From Tautonia marina (GTDB lineage: Bacteria; Planctomycetota; Planctomycetia; Isosphaerales; Isosphaeraceae), in contig NZ_WEZF01000003.1 of NCBI RefSeq assembly GCF_009177065.1, forward strand, positions 186,001-250,000: DNA of 64,000 bases. Reading direction: 5' to 3'. Positions 51,860-60,807 of this stretch are shown one piece after another. The notes beneath the pieces were generated by a model. It was not told where the DNA came from, ran no database searches, and was given only the letters and a program-made list of their open reading frames with translations. The translations under genes were made by a program, and so were the position numbers. Every line of letters starts with the position of its first letter. The stretch's first letter is position 1.

Positions 51860-52900
51860 ATGCACTCGATCAATCCAACTGAATGGGAATTACCGTTGGC
51901 CATTTTCGTTTTTACTACATGTACGCTGGTGATTGGAGTGGCGGGCTGGGGGCTGAGCGCCTCGGCGGATCGGTTGGCGGATCGGACCGGATTGGGTGAA
52001 GCGGTGACCGGCGCACTTCTGCTGGGAGGTACGACCTCGCTGTCAGGCATCGTGGTGTCGGTGACGGCGGCACTCGATGCCCGCGCGGAACTGGCCATGA
52101 GCAATGCGCTGGGAGGAATCGCGGCACAGACGGCCTTCCTGGCCGTGGCCGACATCACCTACCGTCGGGCGAATCTCGAGCATGCCGCCGCATCGACGGC
52201 GAACATGATGCAGGGGTCGCTTCTGGTCACCTTGCTGGCCATCGTCCTGGTCGGTGCGTATTCTCCGGAGGTCACTGTCTGGGACATTCACCCCGCCACG
52301 CCGATCCTGCTCGCGACGTACCTTTATGGGATCAGCCTGGTCAGGAAATCGCGGACCGATCCGATGTGGCAACCTGAGCTGACCGAAGAAACGCGAACCG
52401 ATCAGCCGGATCAGGAAACCGAGGGCGTGAGTCTCGGCGGCCTCTGGCTCCGCTTTGGGGGGCTCGCCCTGACCATCGGAGTGGCTGGCTGGGTGCTCAA
52501 GCATGCCGCCGTAAGCCTCTCCGAACAAACGGGGCTGACGCAGACGGCGATCGGCATGGTCTTCACCACAGTCTCGACTTCGTTGCCCGAGTTGGTGACC
52601 ACGATTGCCGCGGTGCGTCGAGGAGCACTGACCCTCGCCGTGGGGGGAATCATCGGGGGAAACGCATTTGATACGCTATTTGTGGCCGCCTCGGACGTCG
52701 CGTACCGCGAGGGATCGATCTATCATGCGATCTCGGATCGGTTGGTGTTCTGGATCGCGCTGACCATCCTGATGATTGGAGTCTTGCTGATGGGACTGAT
52801 TCGGCGGGAGAAGGTGGGTTTCATGCGGATCGGTTTCGAGAGTTGCGTGATCTTGATTCTGTACCTGAGTGCCATCGCCTTGCTGTTTGCCGGTGGATGA
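51860..52900 (+). CDS. Sodium/calcium exchanger family membrane protein
   Basis: A 346-residue antiporter with two inverted halves of about five helices each. Alpha-repeat 1 lies at about 45-90 (EAVTGALLLGGTTSLSGIVV). Alpha-repeat 2 lies at about 228-280 (TAIGMVFTTVSTSLPELVTT, then GGIIGGNAFDTLF). Both match the CaCA superfamily core. The middle loop is hydrophilic and acidic. The acidic ligand of repeat 1 is replaced by Gly in SLSGIV, whereas repeat 2 keeps SLPELV; ion selectivity may thus differ from classic exchangers. Confidence 0.83.
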   Translation: MHSINPTEWELPLAIFVFTTCTLVIGVAGWGLSASADRLADRTGLGEAVTGALLLGGTTSLSGIVVSVTAALDARAELAMSNALGGIAAQTAFLAVADITYRRANLEHAAASTANMMQGSLLVTLLAIVLVGAYSPEVTVWDIHPATPILLATYLYGISLVRKSRTDPMWQPELTEETRTDQPDQETEGVSLGGLWLRFGGLALTIGVAGWVLKHAAVSLSEQTGLTQTAIGMVFTTVSTSLPELVTTIAAVRRGALTLAVGGIIGGNAFDTLFVAASDVAYREGSIYHAISDRLVFWIALTILMIGVLLMGLIRREKVGFMRIGFESCVILILYLSAIALLFAGG

Positions 52901-53134
52901 GGATGGGCAGGGGGGAGTCGTGTATCCGGCACGGGGAGCTATCGAGCTTCATCAACAACCGTTGAGAGGGTGCGGCAGATCCTTGACAAGTGATTCGAGA
53001 CGATGAACGATCCTTGCTGACTAGTTCGAATCCTTCGACCCGCACAGGGCAAGAAGGGCAGGAGTCAAGGTTGGCTCGCGTCATCGGTTGAAGACTCAGC
53101 AAGGCCAGAAAACATTTGTCACGATTGAGCATCC

Positions 53135-54523
53135 ATGAATCACGAAGCGGGACTTCTCCTCGACGAGGAAGCGGAACGACCGAGCCGAGTTCGCTATGTG
53201 GTGCTGCTGGCACTGGCGATGGCGGCGGTCATCTCGTACCTGTCTCGGGTTGCCCTGGCTCCAGCGGCCTCGACCATCCAGTCGCAGATGGGATTGGACG
53301 ATCGGGAGATGGGGTACGTTCTGGGTGGCTTTTTCCTGGGGTATCTCTGGGCTCAGGTTCCGGGGGGATGGCTCGGGGATCGCCTGGGTGCGCGGTGGGG
53401 GCTGGCACTCCTCAGCCTGCTCTGGTCGATTGCGACGATTGGGACTGCGCTTGCGGATTCGGCAACGTCGCTCTGGTGGACCCGAGCGGCGGTCGGGTTC
53501 GCACAGGGCGGCGTGTTTCCGATCTCGGCGAAGGTCATTACCGCATGGTTTCCAGTCGATCGTCGGGGGATTGCGGGAGCGGTCCCGACCGCCTGCATGT
53601 CGGTAGGATCGGTGCTTGCCAATGGCCTGACGGTGCTCATGATTCCGGTGATCGGCTGGCGAGGGGTGTTCCATGTGTACGCAGCGATGGGAATCGTTTG
53701 GGCCGTGCTCTTTGGAATCTGGTATCGCAACAGTCCCCGAGAGCACTCAGGGACGAACGAGGCGGAACGGACGTTAATTCTCGGACAGTGGGGACCGGGC
53801 CGAAAATCGGCGAAATCGCACGACGGGACGATTGCAAGCGGAGAGGAACCCGCGTCTGAGGTCCCGGCGATCTCGACCGGAAGGGCACTGACGACGATGG
53901 CGATCAGCCCGGGAATGTGGGCGTTTTGTGGCCAATCGTTTTTTCGGGCATTCGGATACGCGTTTTTTATCACATGGTTCCCGGTCTATCTGGAACGAAG
54001 TCGAGGGTTACGGATCGAAGATGCCGGAATGTTAAGCATGGGACCACTCTTCGGGGTCGTGGTAGGCAGTTTTCTGGGTGGCTACTGGGTTGACTTGATC
54101 CTGAGGAGGACCGGAAAACCCTGGCTCAGTCGGAGTGGACTGTCGGCGGGGGCACTTCTCGTCTGCAGCCTGACGATGCTCGCCGCCACCTGGATTCACG
54201 ATCCGATGGGGGCAGTCTTTCTGATCACGATCGGGACGCTGTTCTTCGGCATCACCGGTCCCACGACCTGGGCGACGACCATGGATATTGCGGGAGGTCA
54301 CACGGCGACTGTTTTTGCGGTCATGAACATGGCGGGAAATTTTGGTGCGATGGCTTGCCCGGTTGTGGTCGGATATCTTTTTGAAGAAATTCGAGATACA
54401 GGTGGCGAATGGGAACTGGTCCTCTACCTCTTTTCGGTGGTCTATCTGGCCGGAGCGATTTGCTGGCTCGTACTCGATCCGACGCGATCTGTTGTGAATC
54501 GCATCAGAAGCAAACCATCATAA
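53135..54523 (+). CDS. Major facilitator superfamily transporter (anion:cation symporter type)
   Basis: A 462-residue transporter with twelve helices. The loop 2-3 motif GGWLGDRLGARWGLAL is the MFS hallmark. The first helix region (YVVLLALAMAAVISYLSRVAL) and QMGLDDREMGYVLGGFFLGY resemble the ACS family, which carries sugar acids such as galactonate or glucarate. The gene lies 89 bp upstream of the DapA-like gene on the same strand, so it may import the lyase substrate. Confidence 0.88.
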   Translation: MNHEAGLLLDEEAERPSRVRYVVLLALAMAAVISYLSRVALAPAASTIQSQMGLDDREMGYVLGGFFLGYLWAQVPGGWLGDRLGARWGLALLSLLWSIATIGTALADSATSLWWTRAAVGFAQGGVFPISAKVITAWFPVDRRGIAGAVPTACMSVGSVLANGLTVLMIPVIGWRGVFHVYAAMGIVWAVLFGIWYRNSPREHSGTNEAERTLILGQWGPGRKSAKSHDGTIASGEEPASEVPAISTGRALTTMAISPGMWAFCGQSFFRAFGYAFFITWFPVYLERSRGLRIEDAGMLSMGPLFGVVVGSFLGGYWVDLILRRTGKPWLSRSGLSAGALLVCSLTMLAATWIHDPMGAVFLITIGTLFFGITGPTTWATTMDIAGGHTATVFAVMNMAGNFGAMACPVVVGYLFEEIRDTGGEWELVLYLFSVVYLAGAICWLVLDPTRSVVNRIRSKPS

Positions 54524-54611
54524 ATCACTTTCAACGGCATCTCAGCGCAAGGCCAACCTCTGTGTGATTGCAGCGCTTTCCCATCCAAGCAGACAGTGAA
54601 AGGAACATTTT

Positions 54612-55523
54612 ATGGACTTCGATCGTGACCGACTCTCGACGGTCCAGCTCGTTCCGCCGACCCCCTTTTCACCAGACGGGCAAGCGATTTTGCCCGAGGT
54701 GCTCGAAGACTTTCTCCGAACGGTCCATCACAAGGGGATTCGAGTCGTTCTCCCGGGTGCAGGCACAGGGGAGTTCCATTCGCTCACCGCGTCGGAGGTG
54801 GTTTCCTGTGTTCAGGCTGCTCGAAAGGCGATGGGCCGAGAAGGGATCGTGGTGGCCCCCATCGGCCTGGGGCTGCATCATGCCCTTGAAACGGGGAAGG
54901 GGGCAATTGAGGTCGGAGCCGATGCGTTGCTCGTCATGCCTCCCGTTCATCCATATCTCAGCGATTCAGGAGTTCGAGACTATTTTGACTTCCTGATGAA
55001 GAAATTGCCGAAACCCTTTCTTGTGTATAAAAAAGGACCCTTTCCGAGTGATGACCTGCTAGTGGAGTTGGGAGCATCCGATCAATTCATCGGGGTAAAA
55101 TATGCTGTGAATGATCTTGACGCGTTCACCCGCTTTGCGGCGAAGGTCGGGGGGCAACTCGGCCTGTACTGCGGGACGGCCGAGCGGTACGCCCCCTTTT
55201 TTCATCTGGCAGGGGCCACCGGGTACACCTCAGGAGCGGGGAATCTCTGTCCGCGATTGACGTTGGCAATGCACCAGGCGCTCGTGGAAGGTCGATATCA
55301 GGAGGCGATGCGGCTGCTCGCGTTGCTTCGACCAATCGAAGATGGCCGCGCACGGTCCGCAGACTCCTATAATATCTCGCTGTTGAAAACCGGCCTGAGT
55401 CTTCTCGGGCGAGACTTTGGACCACCACGTCCTCCCCAGCGCCAGGTGACCGAACAGGAAGCCTGGGAGATCAAGAGGCTGCTGGATCCCATTCTGGTTG
55501 CAGAGGCAGCCCTGGACCATTGA
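54612..55523 (+). CDS. Dihydrodipicolinate synthase/KDG aldolase family lyase
   Basis: A class I aldolase-type TIM barrel of 303 residues. It shows PPTPFSPDG, GAGTGEFHSLTASE, the strand ADALLVMPPVHPYLSD, a Tyr in PFLVYKKG, and the Schiff-base strand FIGVKYAVND with its Lys. The PPVHPYLS loop resembles 5-dehydro-4-deoxyglucarate dehydratase, and with the MFS transporter upstream sugar-acid breakdown is more likely than lysine synthesis. Exact substrate not determinable here. Confidence 0.82.
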   Translation: MDFDRDRLSTVQLVPPTPFSPDGQAILPEVLEDFLRTVHHKGIRVVLPGAGTGEFHSLTASEVVSCVQAARKAMGREGIVVAPIGLGLHHALETGKGAIEVGADALLVMPPVHPYLSDSGVRDYFDFLMKKLPKPFLVYKKGPFPSDDLLVELGASDQFIGVKYAVNDLDAFTRFAAKVGGQLGLYCGTAERYAPFFHLAGATGYTSGAGNLCPRLTLAMHQALVEGRYQEAMRLLALLRPIEDGRARSADSYNISLLKTGLSLLGRDFGPPRPPQRQVTEQEAWEIKRLLDPILVAEAALDH

Positions 55524-55555
55524 GCTGCCCCCCCATTTCAAGAGGACTCAAGGGT

Positions 55556-56449
55556 TCAAGATTGGGTTCCGGTCAGGTAACGCCGGTCGATCTTGGCGGC
55601 CACTGTGCCGATTCCATAGTAGCCGACGGAGATTCTGGCCACGTGCGTCAGGAGGTCGTACGCCCGCCAACGATCCCATCCGAACTCTGACTCCATCCAG
55701 AGAATCAGGTATGCAAAGGCCTGCGCCGTGGAACGCTCCATGGGTGCTCCACTGGCGATGGCCATGATTTCCGAGGGAGATTCAATTCGAGGCCCAGGTA
55801 TCGTCATTCCTTTGCGCAAATTTACGGTAATGGTCGTCTCGGCCGGCATTTCCAGGCCGGTTGCGGAGAGCTCACCGTGCCCCATAGCAGCATGAGCATC
55901 TCCGAGAGAGAGGAGGCCCCCAGGAACGAAGACAGGCAATACGATGGTATTGCCCGGGGAGGTTTCGATCAGGTCCATGTTGCCGCCGTGCGGACCTGCG
56001 GGCGCGGTTGTGGGAGCGCCCCAGTCGGGAGCGGTCCCGATACATCCGAGCATTGGACTGTAAGGAATGGTGATCGAATCACTCCAGTAGATCACGTTAT
56101 CTCGAATCGGACAAACATGAGTGCCGTGAGGACACTCGTTACCGAGCCATTCGCAAAGCTGTTTCGGGTCGGCGGTTCTCGTGGCGCACTGTCCGATGGT
56201 GGGCCGAATTTCGTGGATCGTCACCGCAAGTGCGTCGCCCGGCTCCGCGCCCTCAATCCAGATCGGCCCGGTCAGGGGATTGCTGTAGGGCATGGTGGTC
56301 TTATCGCGTCGATCGGCGTTTGTCCGAATCTGCCCCGAAAGGGCATCCTCCGACTCCACCATCACCGTCTCGCCCGGCTCAATGCGAAGTCGAGGCTGGT
56401 GATGGCGGCTGAATTCATAATGGAGCGGGCCCATGGGCAAGTGTTTCAT
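55556..56449 (-). CDS. Acetamidase/formamidase family protein
   Basis: It is predicted to hydrolyse short amides to ammonia and an acid. Motifs of the FmdA/AmdA family are clear: NPLTGPIWIEGAEPGD, PHGGNMDL, LSLGDAHAAMGHGELSATGLE and MPAETTITVNL. I chose ATG 56449 with a GAGGAG upstream; the longer frame to 56506 adds a random-looking tail. It is convergent with the DapA-like gene and divergent from the kelch gene. At 297 residues it is a compact family member. Confidence 0.87.
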   Translation of the reverse strand: MKHLPMGPLHYEFSRHHQPRLRIEPGETVMVESEDALSGQIRTNADRRDKTTMPYSNPLTGPIWIEGAEPGDALAVTIHEIRPTIGQCATRTADPKQLCEWLGNECPHGTHVCPIRDNVIYWSDSITIPYSPMLGCIGTAPDWGAPTTAPAGPHGGNMDLIETSPGNTIVLPVFVPGGLLSLGDAHAAMGHGELSATGLEMPAETTITVNLRKGMTIPGPRIESPSEIMAIASGAPMERSTAQAFAYLILWMESEFGWDRWRAYDLLTHVARISVGYYGIGTVAAKIDRRYLTGTQS

Positions 56450-56632
56450 AAGACTCCTCAATTCCGATGAACACCGATTCGTCACGTGTCTGGTTCGCCG
56501 ACTCAACTGAGCATAGCAGGGCTTCGTGACGATTACCGCCCATCACCCTCTGGATGTCGCGCAACGAGCATCGTACGATTCCGACTTGGATCGTTGGGAA
56601 CCGGGTTCCTCTGGCTTCGATGGAATGGCAAC

Positions 56633-58006
56633 ATGCTTATCTTTCTGTCTCTCGTTCTGGCCACCTTGCCGGGACTTGCAGGTGTGGGAGAAGGAAATCC
56701 ACAAGCCGACGCAGGGCTCAGGTTGACCTCACCAGACCAGGATCAACACTGGCGAGTCGGAAGCAAGCACTGGATCACCTGGGAGCCCCGAGAGTTGCCG
56801 GAGTCGTCGCGGGGAAACCTGATCTTCTCAGCGGATGACGGTGACACGTGGGAACCCGTGGATCAAGTCGATTGGGAATCCGGGGAATACCTCTGGACGG
56901 TCCCGGATCGGGAGTCGAACTCCTGCTTGCTTCGGCTCGAGGTGGAGGGGGAGTCACCCCGTTCGATCTCGTCATCACGATTTGCGGTCCTGCCTTCGCG
57001 GGAGGTTCCCAGCTATCGCTGGATCAAGGTCACCGACTCGGCTCCCTTCGCGGCGAGAGATGGAGCCGGCGCCCTGGTCTTTCAAGGATCGATGTGGCTG
57101 ATCGGTGGATGGAACCCCGGCGATAAGACCCATTTTCCCCGGATCTGCAATAACGAGGTCTGGAGCAGTGAGGATGGAGCGCATTGGGTTCTTGAAAAAC
57201 CGAATACGTTCCTGGATCAATCGTTTGACCCAACCTCCGACTGGGAAGGCCGACATACTGCAGGCTACGCCGTGTTGAACGACATGATGTGGATCATCGG
57301 AGGGGATGTAAACCAGGGGCACTATCAGCACGATGTCTGGAACAGCAAGGATGGTCGCACATGGAATTCTGTGAATGAGCAACAGCCAGTGCCGTGGGGT
57401 CCCCGAGCTTTGCATTACACGTTGGTGTTTCAGGACCGGATCTGGGTGATGGGCGGTCAGACCATGCCTGGCTTTGCCCCGTCGGAGGAAGTCTTTTACG
57501 GGGATCTGTGGTCCTCGGGTGACGGAGTGAATTGGGAACAAGTGATTCCGGAGCAGCCCTCATGGGCTCCTCGGGGAATGATCGGAGGCGCGGCGGTCCA
57601 TCGTGATCGCATGTGGATTCTTGGTGGAGGGACCTACGATACGCCCCAAACGCCCACGCGAATCTATTACAACGATGTCTGGAGCTCTGCCGACGGGAAC
57701 CGTTGGACCCTGCACACGAGTCGAGCCCCCTGGGCGGCGAGGCAGTATCACGAAGTCGCCTCGTTTGATGGTCGGCTCTGGGTCATGGAAGGGTTTTCCG
57801 GCGCCAATCGAAACGACGTCTGGTACTCGGAAGATGGCGTCAACTGGTACGAGATTCCGGAGACTCCCTGGGCCCCCCGCCACGCGGCCAGTGTGTTTCT
57901 GTTCGACGATGCACTCTGGGTCGTCGCGGGGAACAACATGCAGCCGGACGTCTGGAAGTTGGTGCGGGAGGAGTCAGATTCTTCGGCTCCGAGTTCCGAA
58001 CGGTGA
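56633..58006 (+). CDS. Secreted kelch-repeat (galactose-oxidase-like beta-propeller) protein
   Basis: ATG 56633 gives a clean signal peptide (LIFLSLVLATLPGLAG). Next is a beta-sandwich-like domain (LTSPDQDQHWRVGSKHWITW) and then repeated kelch blades, such as VFQGSMWLIGGWNPG, VLNDMMWIIGGDVNQ, VFQDRIWVMGGQTMPG and VHRDRMWILGGGTYD. Each is followed by a NDVWSSxDGxxW strand. Six or so blades are visible. It probably binds or processes an extracellular ligand. I see no catalytic residues that point to an oxidase. Confidence 0.82.
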   Translation: MLIFLSLVLATLPGLAGVGEGNPQADAGLRLTSPDQDQHWRVGSKHWITWEPRELPESSRGNLIFSADDGDTWEPVDQVDWESGEYLWTVPDRESNSCLLRLEVEGESPRSISSSRFAVLPSREVPSYRWIKVTDSAPFAARDGAGALVFQGSMWLIGGWNPGDKTHFPRICNNEVWSSEDGAHWVLEKPNTFLDQSFDPTSDWEGRHTAGYAVLNDMMWIIGGDVNQGHYQHDVWNSKDGRTWNSVNEQQPVPWGPRALHYTLVFQDRIWVMGGQTMPGFAPSEEVFYGDLWSSGDGVNWEQVIPEQPSWAPRGMIGGAAVHRDRMWILGGGTYDTPQTPTRIYYNDVWSSADGNRWTLHTSRAPWAARQYHEVASFDGRLWVMEGFSGANRNDVWYSEDGVNWYEIPETPWAPRHAASVFLFDDALWVVAGNNMQPDVWKLVREESDSSAPSSER

Positions 58007-58067
58007 CGAAATAAGTGAGAGAAGCTCAAGGGCGTTACCAGATTCTCGAAAGTGAAGAGGATTGGGG

Positions 58068-58922
58068 ATGATTATTGACGTTCACAGTCACACATGGAAG
58101 TATCCGGAACATTTCACTGATGACTTCCGAATTCAGGCAAGTCGGGCCAAGGCTGGAGAAGAGCTAGACTTGACCGTTCGGTTCGAAGAATACCAACAGA
58201 CTTCGGTGCCGGACGTGCGGACCATCGTCTTTGGCGGCAAGGCGCGGTTGAGCGGGCTCTGGGTGGATGATCACGACGTCGCGCGGTATGTGGCCGAACA
58301 CCCTGACCGGCTCATCGGCTTCCTTTCGCTTGATCCCACGCAGGACGGCTGGGAACGGGAGCTGTCTGAGGGGCACCAGGATCTGGGACTGCGCGGAATC
58401 AAATTGATGCCGATGTATGCAGGGTTCTCACCAGATGATGAGCGACTCGACTTCCTTTGGTCGTACGCCAGCCAACACAGACTTCCGGTCCTTCTGCACA
58501 CCGGGACGACGTTTGTGTCTCAGGCGCCTCTGGACTGCACGTTGCCACGATTGCTCGATCGCGTGGCAATCCGGTTCCCCGACGTAAAGATCATTCTGGC
58601 ACACTTGGGTCATCCCTACGAAGGGGAATGCGTTGCGGTGATCCGGAAGCATCCCAATGTTTATGCAGATCTGAGTGCCTTACATTACCGTCCGTTTCAG
58701 CTCTATCAGAGTTTGATGCTCGTGCAGGAGTACGGAGTCTGGAAGAAAATTCTCTTTGGAACGGATTATCCCTTTACGACGGTCAACGCCACGATTGAAG
58801 GCTTGCGCGGCTTGAACCGGATGGTGGAAGGCACCCATCTGCCTCGGCTTGACCCAGACGCGATCGAGGAGGTCATTTTTCGAGATTCGCTCCCACTGCT
58901 GGGTCTTGAGGCTCTGGGGTGA
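58068..58922 (+). CDS. Amidohydrolase family protein (TIM-barrel metal-dependent hydrolase)
   Basis: Metal-binding motif IIDVHSHTW at the start, RGIKLMPMYAGFSPDD and PVLLHTGTT (His), ILAHLGHPYEGE (His) and FGTDYPFTT (Asp) define the amidohydrolase_2 type. At 284 residues it has normal length. I chose ATG 58068, with GAAGAGGA upstream; TTG 58062 would add two residues. Members act as decarboxylases or lactone hydrolases, and the reaction here is open. The context is the same catabolic-looking cluster. Confidence 0.85.
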   Translation: MIIDVHSHTWKYPEHFTDDFRIQASRAKAGEELDLTVRFEEYQQTSVPDVRTIVFGGKARLSGLWVDDHDVARYVAEHPDRLIGFLSLDPTQDGWERELSEGHQDLGLRGIKLMPMYAGFSPDDERLDFLWSYASQHRLPVLLHTGTTFVSQAPLDCTLPRLLDRVAIRFPDVKIILAHLGHPYEGECVAVIRKHPNVYADLSALHYRPFQLYQSLMLVQEYGVWKKILFGTDYPFTTVNATIEGLRGLNRMVEGTHLPRLDPDAIEEVIFRDSLPLLGLEALG

Positions 58923-59128
58923 GACCGTTCAACCCGTTGATCTCGGATTTGTCCATTGCGAGGAACAGCAATCCCTATCCGTCTCGTTCGCACAACCCGA
59001 ATTGCTGAGGGCGCATCATCACTGCCAGGGGTGGTCGAAACCCGATAATTTCCTGGGAGCGGCGGAAGGCTTCCCTTCGGTTTCGACCGAAGCCGAGTTT
59101 CATCGATGAACGAAGGGGATCGACGAGT

Positions 59129-59563
59129 ATGACGTTGACGCAACGATCACGACGCTCTGGGATCATGGTCCTGGCCATGGTTGCGCTGGTGCCGATGGCA
59201 GCGGTTGCGAACGGGATTGCCTGGAATCACAGTTACGCCACGGCTCGGAATTCGTCGGTGCAAACAGGGAAGCCGATCCTTGTCTCCGTCTCATCCCGAG
59301 GATGTGGCTGGTGCAAACAACTGGAACGCACGACGTTCCGGGATCCGAGAGTCGTGGAAATGCTCAATGGTCAAACCGTTCCGCTGAAGATCGACGCGAA
59401 CGATCCCGCGCACGAATCATTGGTCGAAGCGCTCGGCCTTCAGGCAGTGCCGACGCTGGCCGCGATCACGGCAGACGGTCGCATTGTGGCGAATCAGACC
59501 GGGTATCTTGATGCGAGGGAATTCCTCTCCTGGATTCGCCCTGTGGTCGGACCGGCGAGATGA
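59129..59563 (+). CDS. Exported thioredoxin-like protein
   Basis: A signal peptide (SGIMVLAMVALVPMAAVANG) precedes a thioredoxin fold: PILVSVSSRGCGWCKQLER has the active-site pair Cys-Gly-Trp-Cys, DPRVVEML and VPLKIDAN follow, and AVPTLAAI holds the cis-Pro. At 144 residues it is a minimal thioredoxin_7/DsbD-gamma-type protein, probably working outside the cytoplasmic membrane. It has an AAGGGG ribosome binding site. Confidence 0.88.
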   Translation: MTLTQRSRRSGIMVLAMVALVPMAAVANGIAWNHSYATARNSSVQTGKPILVSVSSRGCGWCKQLERTTFRDPRVVEMLNGQTVPLKIDANDPAHESLVEALGLQAVPTLAAITADGRIVANQTGYLDAREFLSWIRPVVGPAR

Positions 59564-59701
59564 GGACAGAGCAGACTCCGGGCAGGGGTTCCAACCCAGC
59601 CCGGAGTGAATTTGTTGAACCGCAACGTGAATTCGGGCGTTTCCCCGATTCGATGAGCCAAGACGAGACACTGCCTGAACTTCTCACGAGGGATTCGCTC
59701 G

Positions 59702-60799
59702 ATGCTCTTGAGTTCCATTGGTCTGACGCTTGAAGAACTGGACACCCCGGCACTGCTTCTGGATCTTGTTGCGTTCGAGGCGAACGTCCAGACCATGGCC
59801 AATCACCTGGGCGCCCGGAAGGTTCAGTGGCGACCGCATGCCAAGGCTTTCAAAAGCCCTGCGATTGCCCATGAACTGCGAAGAGCCGGCGCGATTGGTG
59901 TGACGGTAGCCAAGGTCTCCGAAGCGGAAGTGATGGCTTCGGCCGGGATCGAAGACATCCTGATCGCTCACATGGTGGTGGGACCGTCGAAGGTCGCTCG
60001 GCTGGCAGCTTTGCAACGTCGGAGTGACGTCAAGGCCACGGTGGATCATCCCGATCAACTGGAGCCGATGGGGTCGGCCGCGGTCAGGGCAGGGGTCGAG
60101 GTGGGGATTCTGGTCGATGTGGATCTGGGAATGCGTCGGTGTGGGGTTCGGTCGGCGGAAGCGGCCGTGGAGTTGGCTCGTCGGGTCTCAGAAACGCCCG
60201 GCCTGCGATTCGATGGGCTGATGGGATATGAAGGACATACGCTGTTCATTCCCGATCCCGACGCCAAGCGACAGGCAATTGATGAGGCAATCGGGCGGCT
60301 TCTCGCGGCGAAATCAGCGGTGGAGAATGCTGGCCTTCCCTGTCGGATTGTCTCGGCGGGTGGTTCGGGTTCCTACCAGTTCACCGCAGACATCCCAGGG
60401 ATCACCGAACTTCAGGCGGGTGGAGGAGTCTTCGCCTGCCGTTACTACACGGAAATTTGCCGGGTCGCGGGGCATCAGCCCGCGATTGCGGTCCTGGCAA
60501 CGGTCGTGAGCCGTCCGGAACCGGATCGGGCGATCCTCGACATTGGGCGGAAGTCGATCAGCGATTTCCAGACACCGCCGGTCCTTGCCGATCATCCGGG
60601 GTGTCAGGTCCTGGGGCTCTCGGCGGAGCACGCCACGGTTGAGGTGGCCTCGGGGGAGTCGCTGCGGATTGGGGATCGCGTTCGGGTCATTCCGGGCTAC
60701 AGCGACTTCACCTTCGTGCTGCACGACCGGATTCTTGCTCACCGAAGCGGAGTCGTTGAAGCATGCTGGCCGTTGCTCGGCCGAGGCATGCTCCAGTAA
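59702..60799 (+). CDS. D-threonine aldolase/D-serine dehydratase-like PLP enzyme
   Basis: An alanine-racemase-type TIM barrel at the N-terminus, with RPHAKAFKSP holding the PLP Lys, a strand GILVDVDLGMRRCGV and the Gly loop VSAGGSGSYQ, then a beta domain with the metal-site HD near the end (SDFTFVLHD). These are features of the DSD1/D-threonine aldolase family. It has 365 residues. It ends 8 bp from the end of the convergent DUF1501 gene. Confidence 0.86.
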   Translation: MLLSSIGLTLEELDTPALLLDLVAFEANVQTMANHLGARKVQWRPHAKAFKSPAIAHELRRAGAIGVTVAKVSEAEVMASAGIEDILIAHMVVGPSKVARLAALQRRSDVKATVDHPDQLEPMGSAAVRAGVEVGILVDVDLGMRRCGVRSAEAAVELARRVSETPGLRFDGLMGYEGHTLFIPDPDAKRQAIDEAIGRLLAAKSAVENAGLPCRIVSAGGSGSYQFTADIPGITELQAGGGVFACRYYTEICRVAGHQPAIAVLATVVSRPEPDRAILDIGRKSISDFQTPPVLADHPGCQVLGLSAEHATVEVASGESLRIGDRVRVIPGYSDFTFVLHDRILAHRSGVVEACWPLLGRGMLQ

Positions 60800-60807
60800 T
60801 CATCCGG

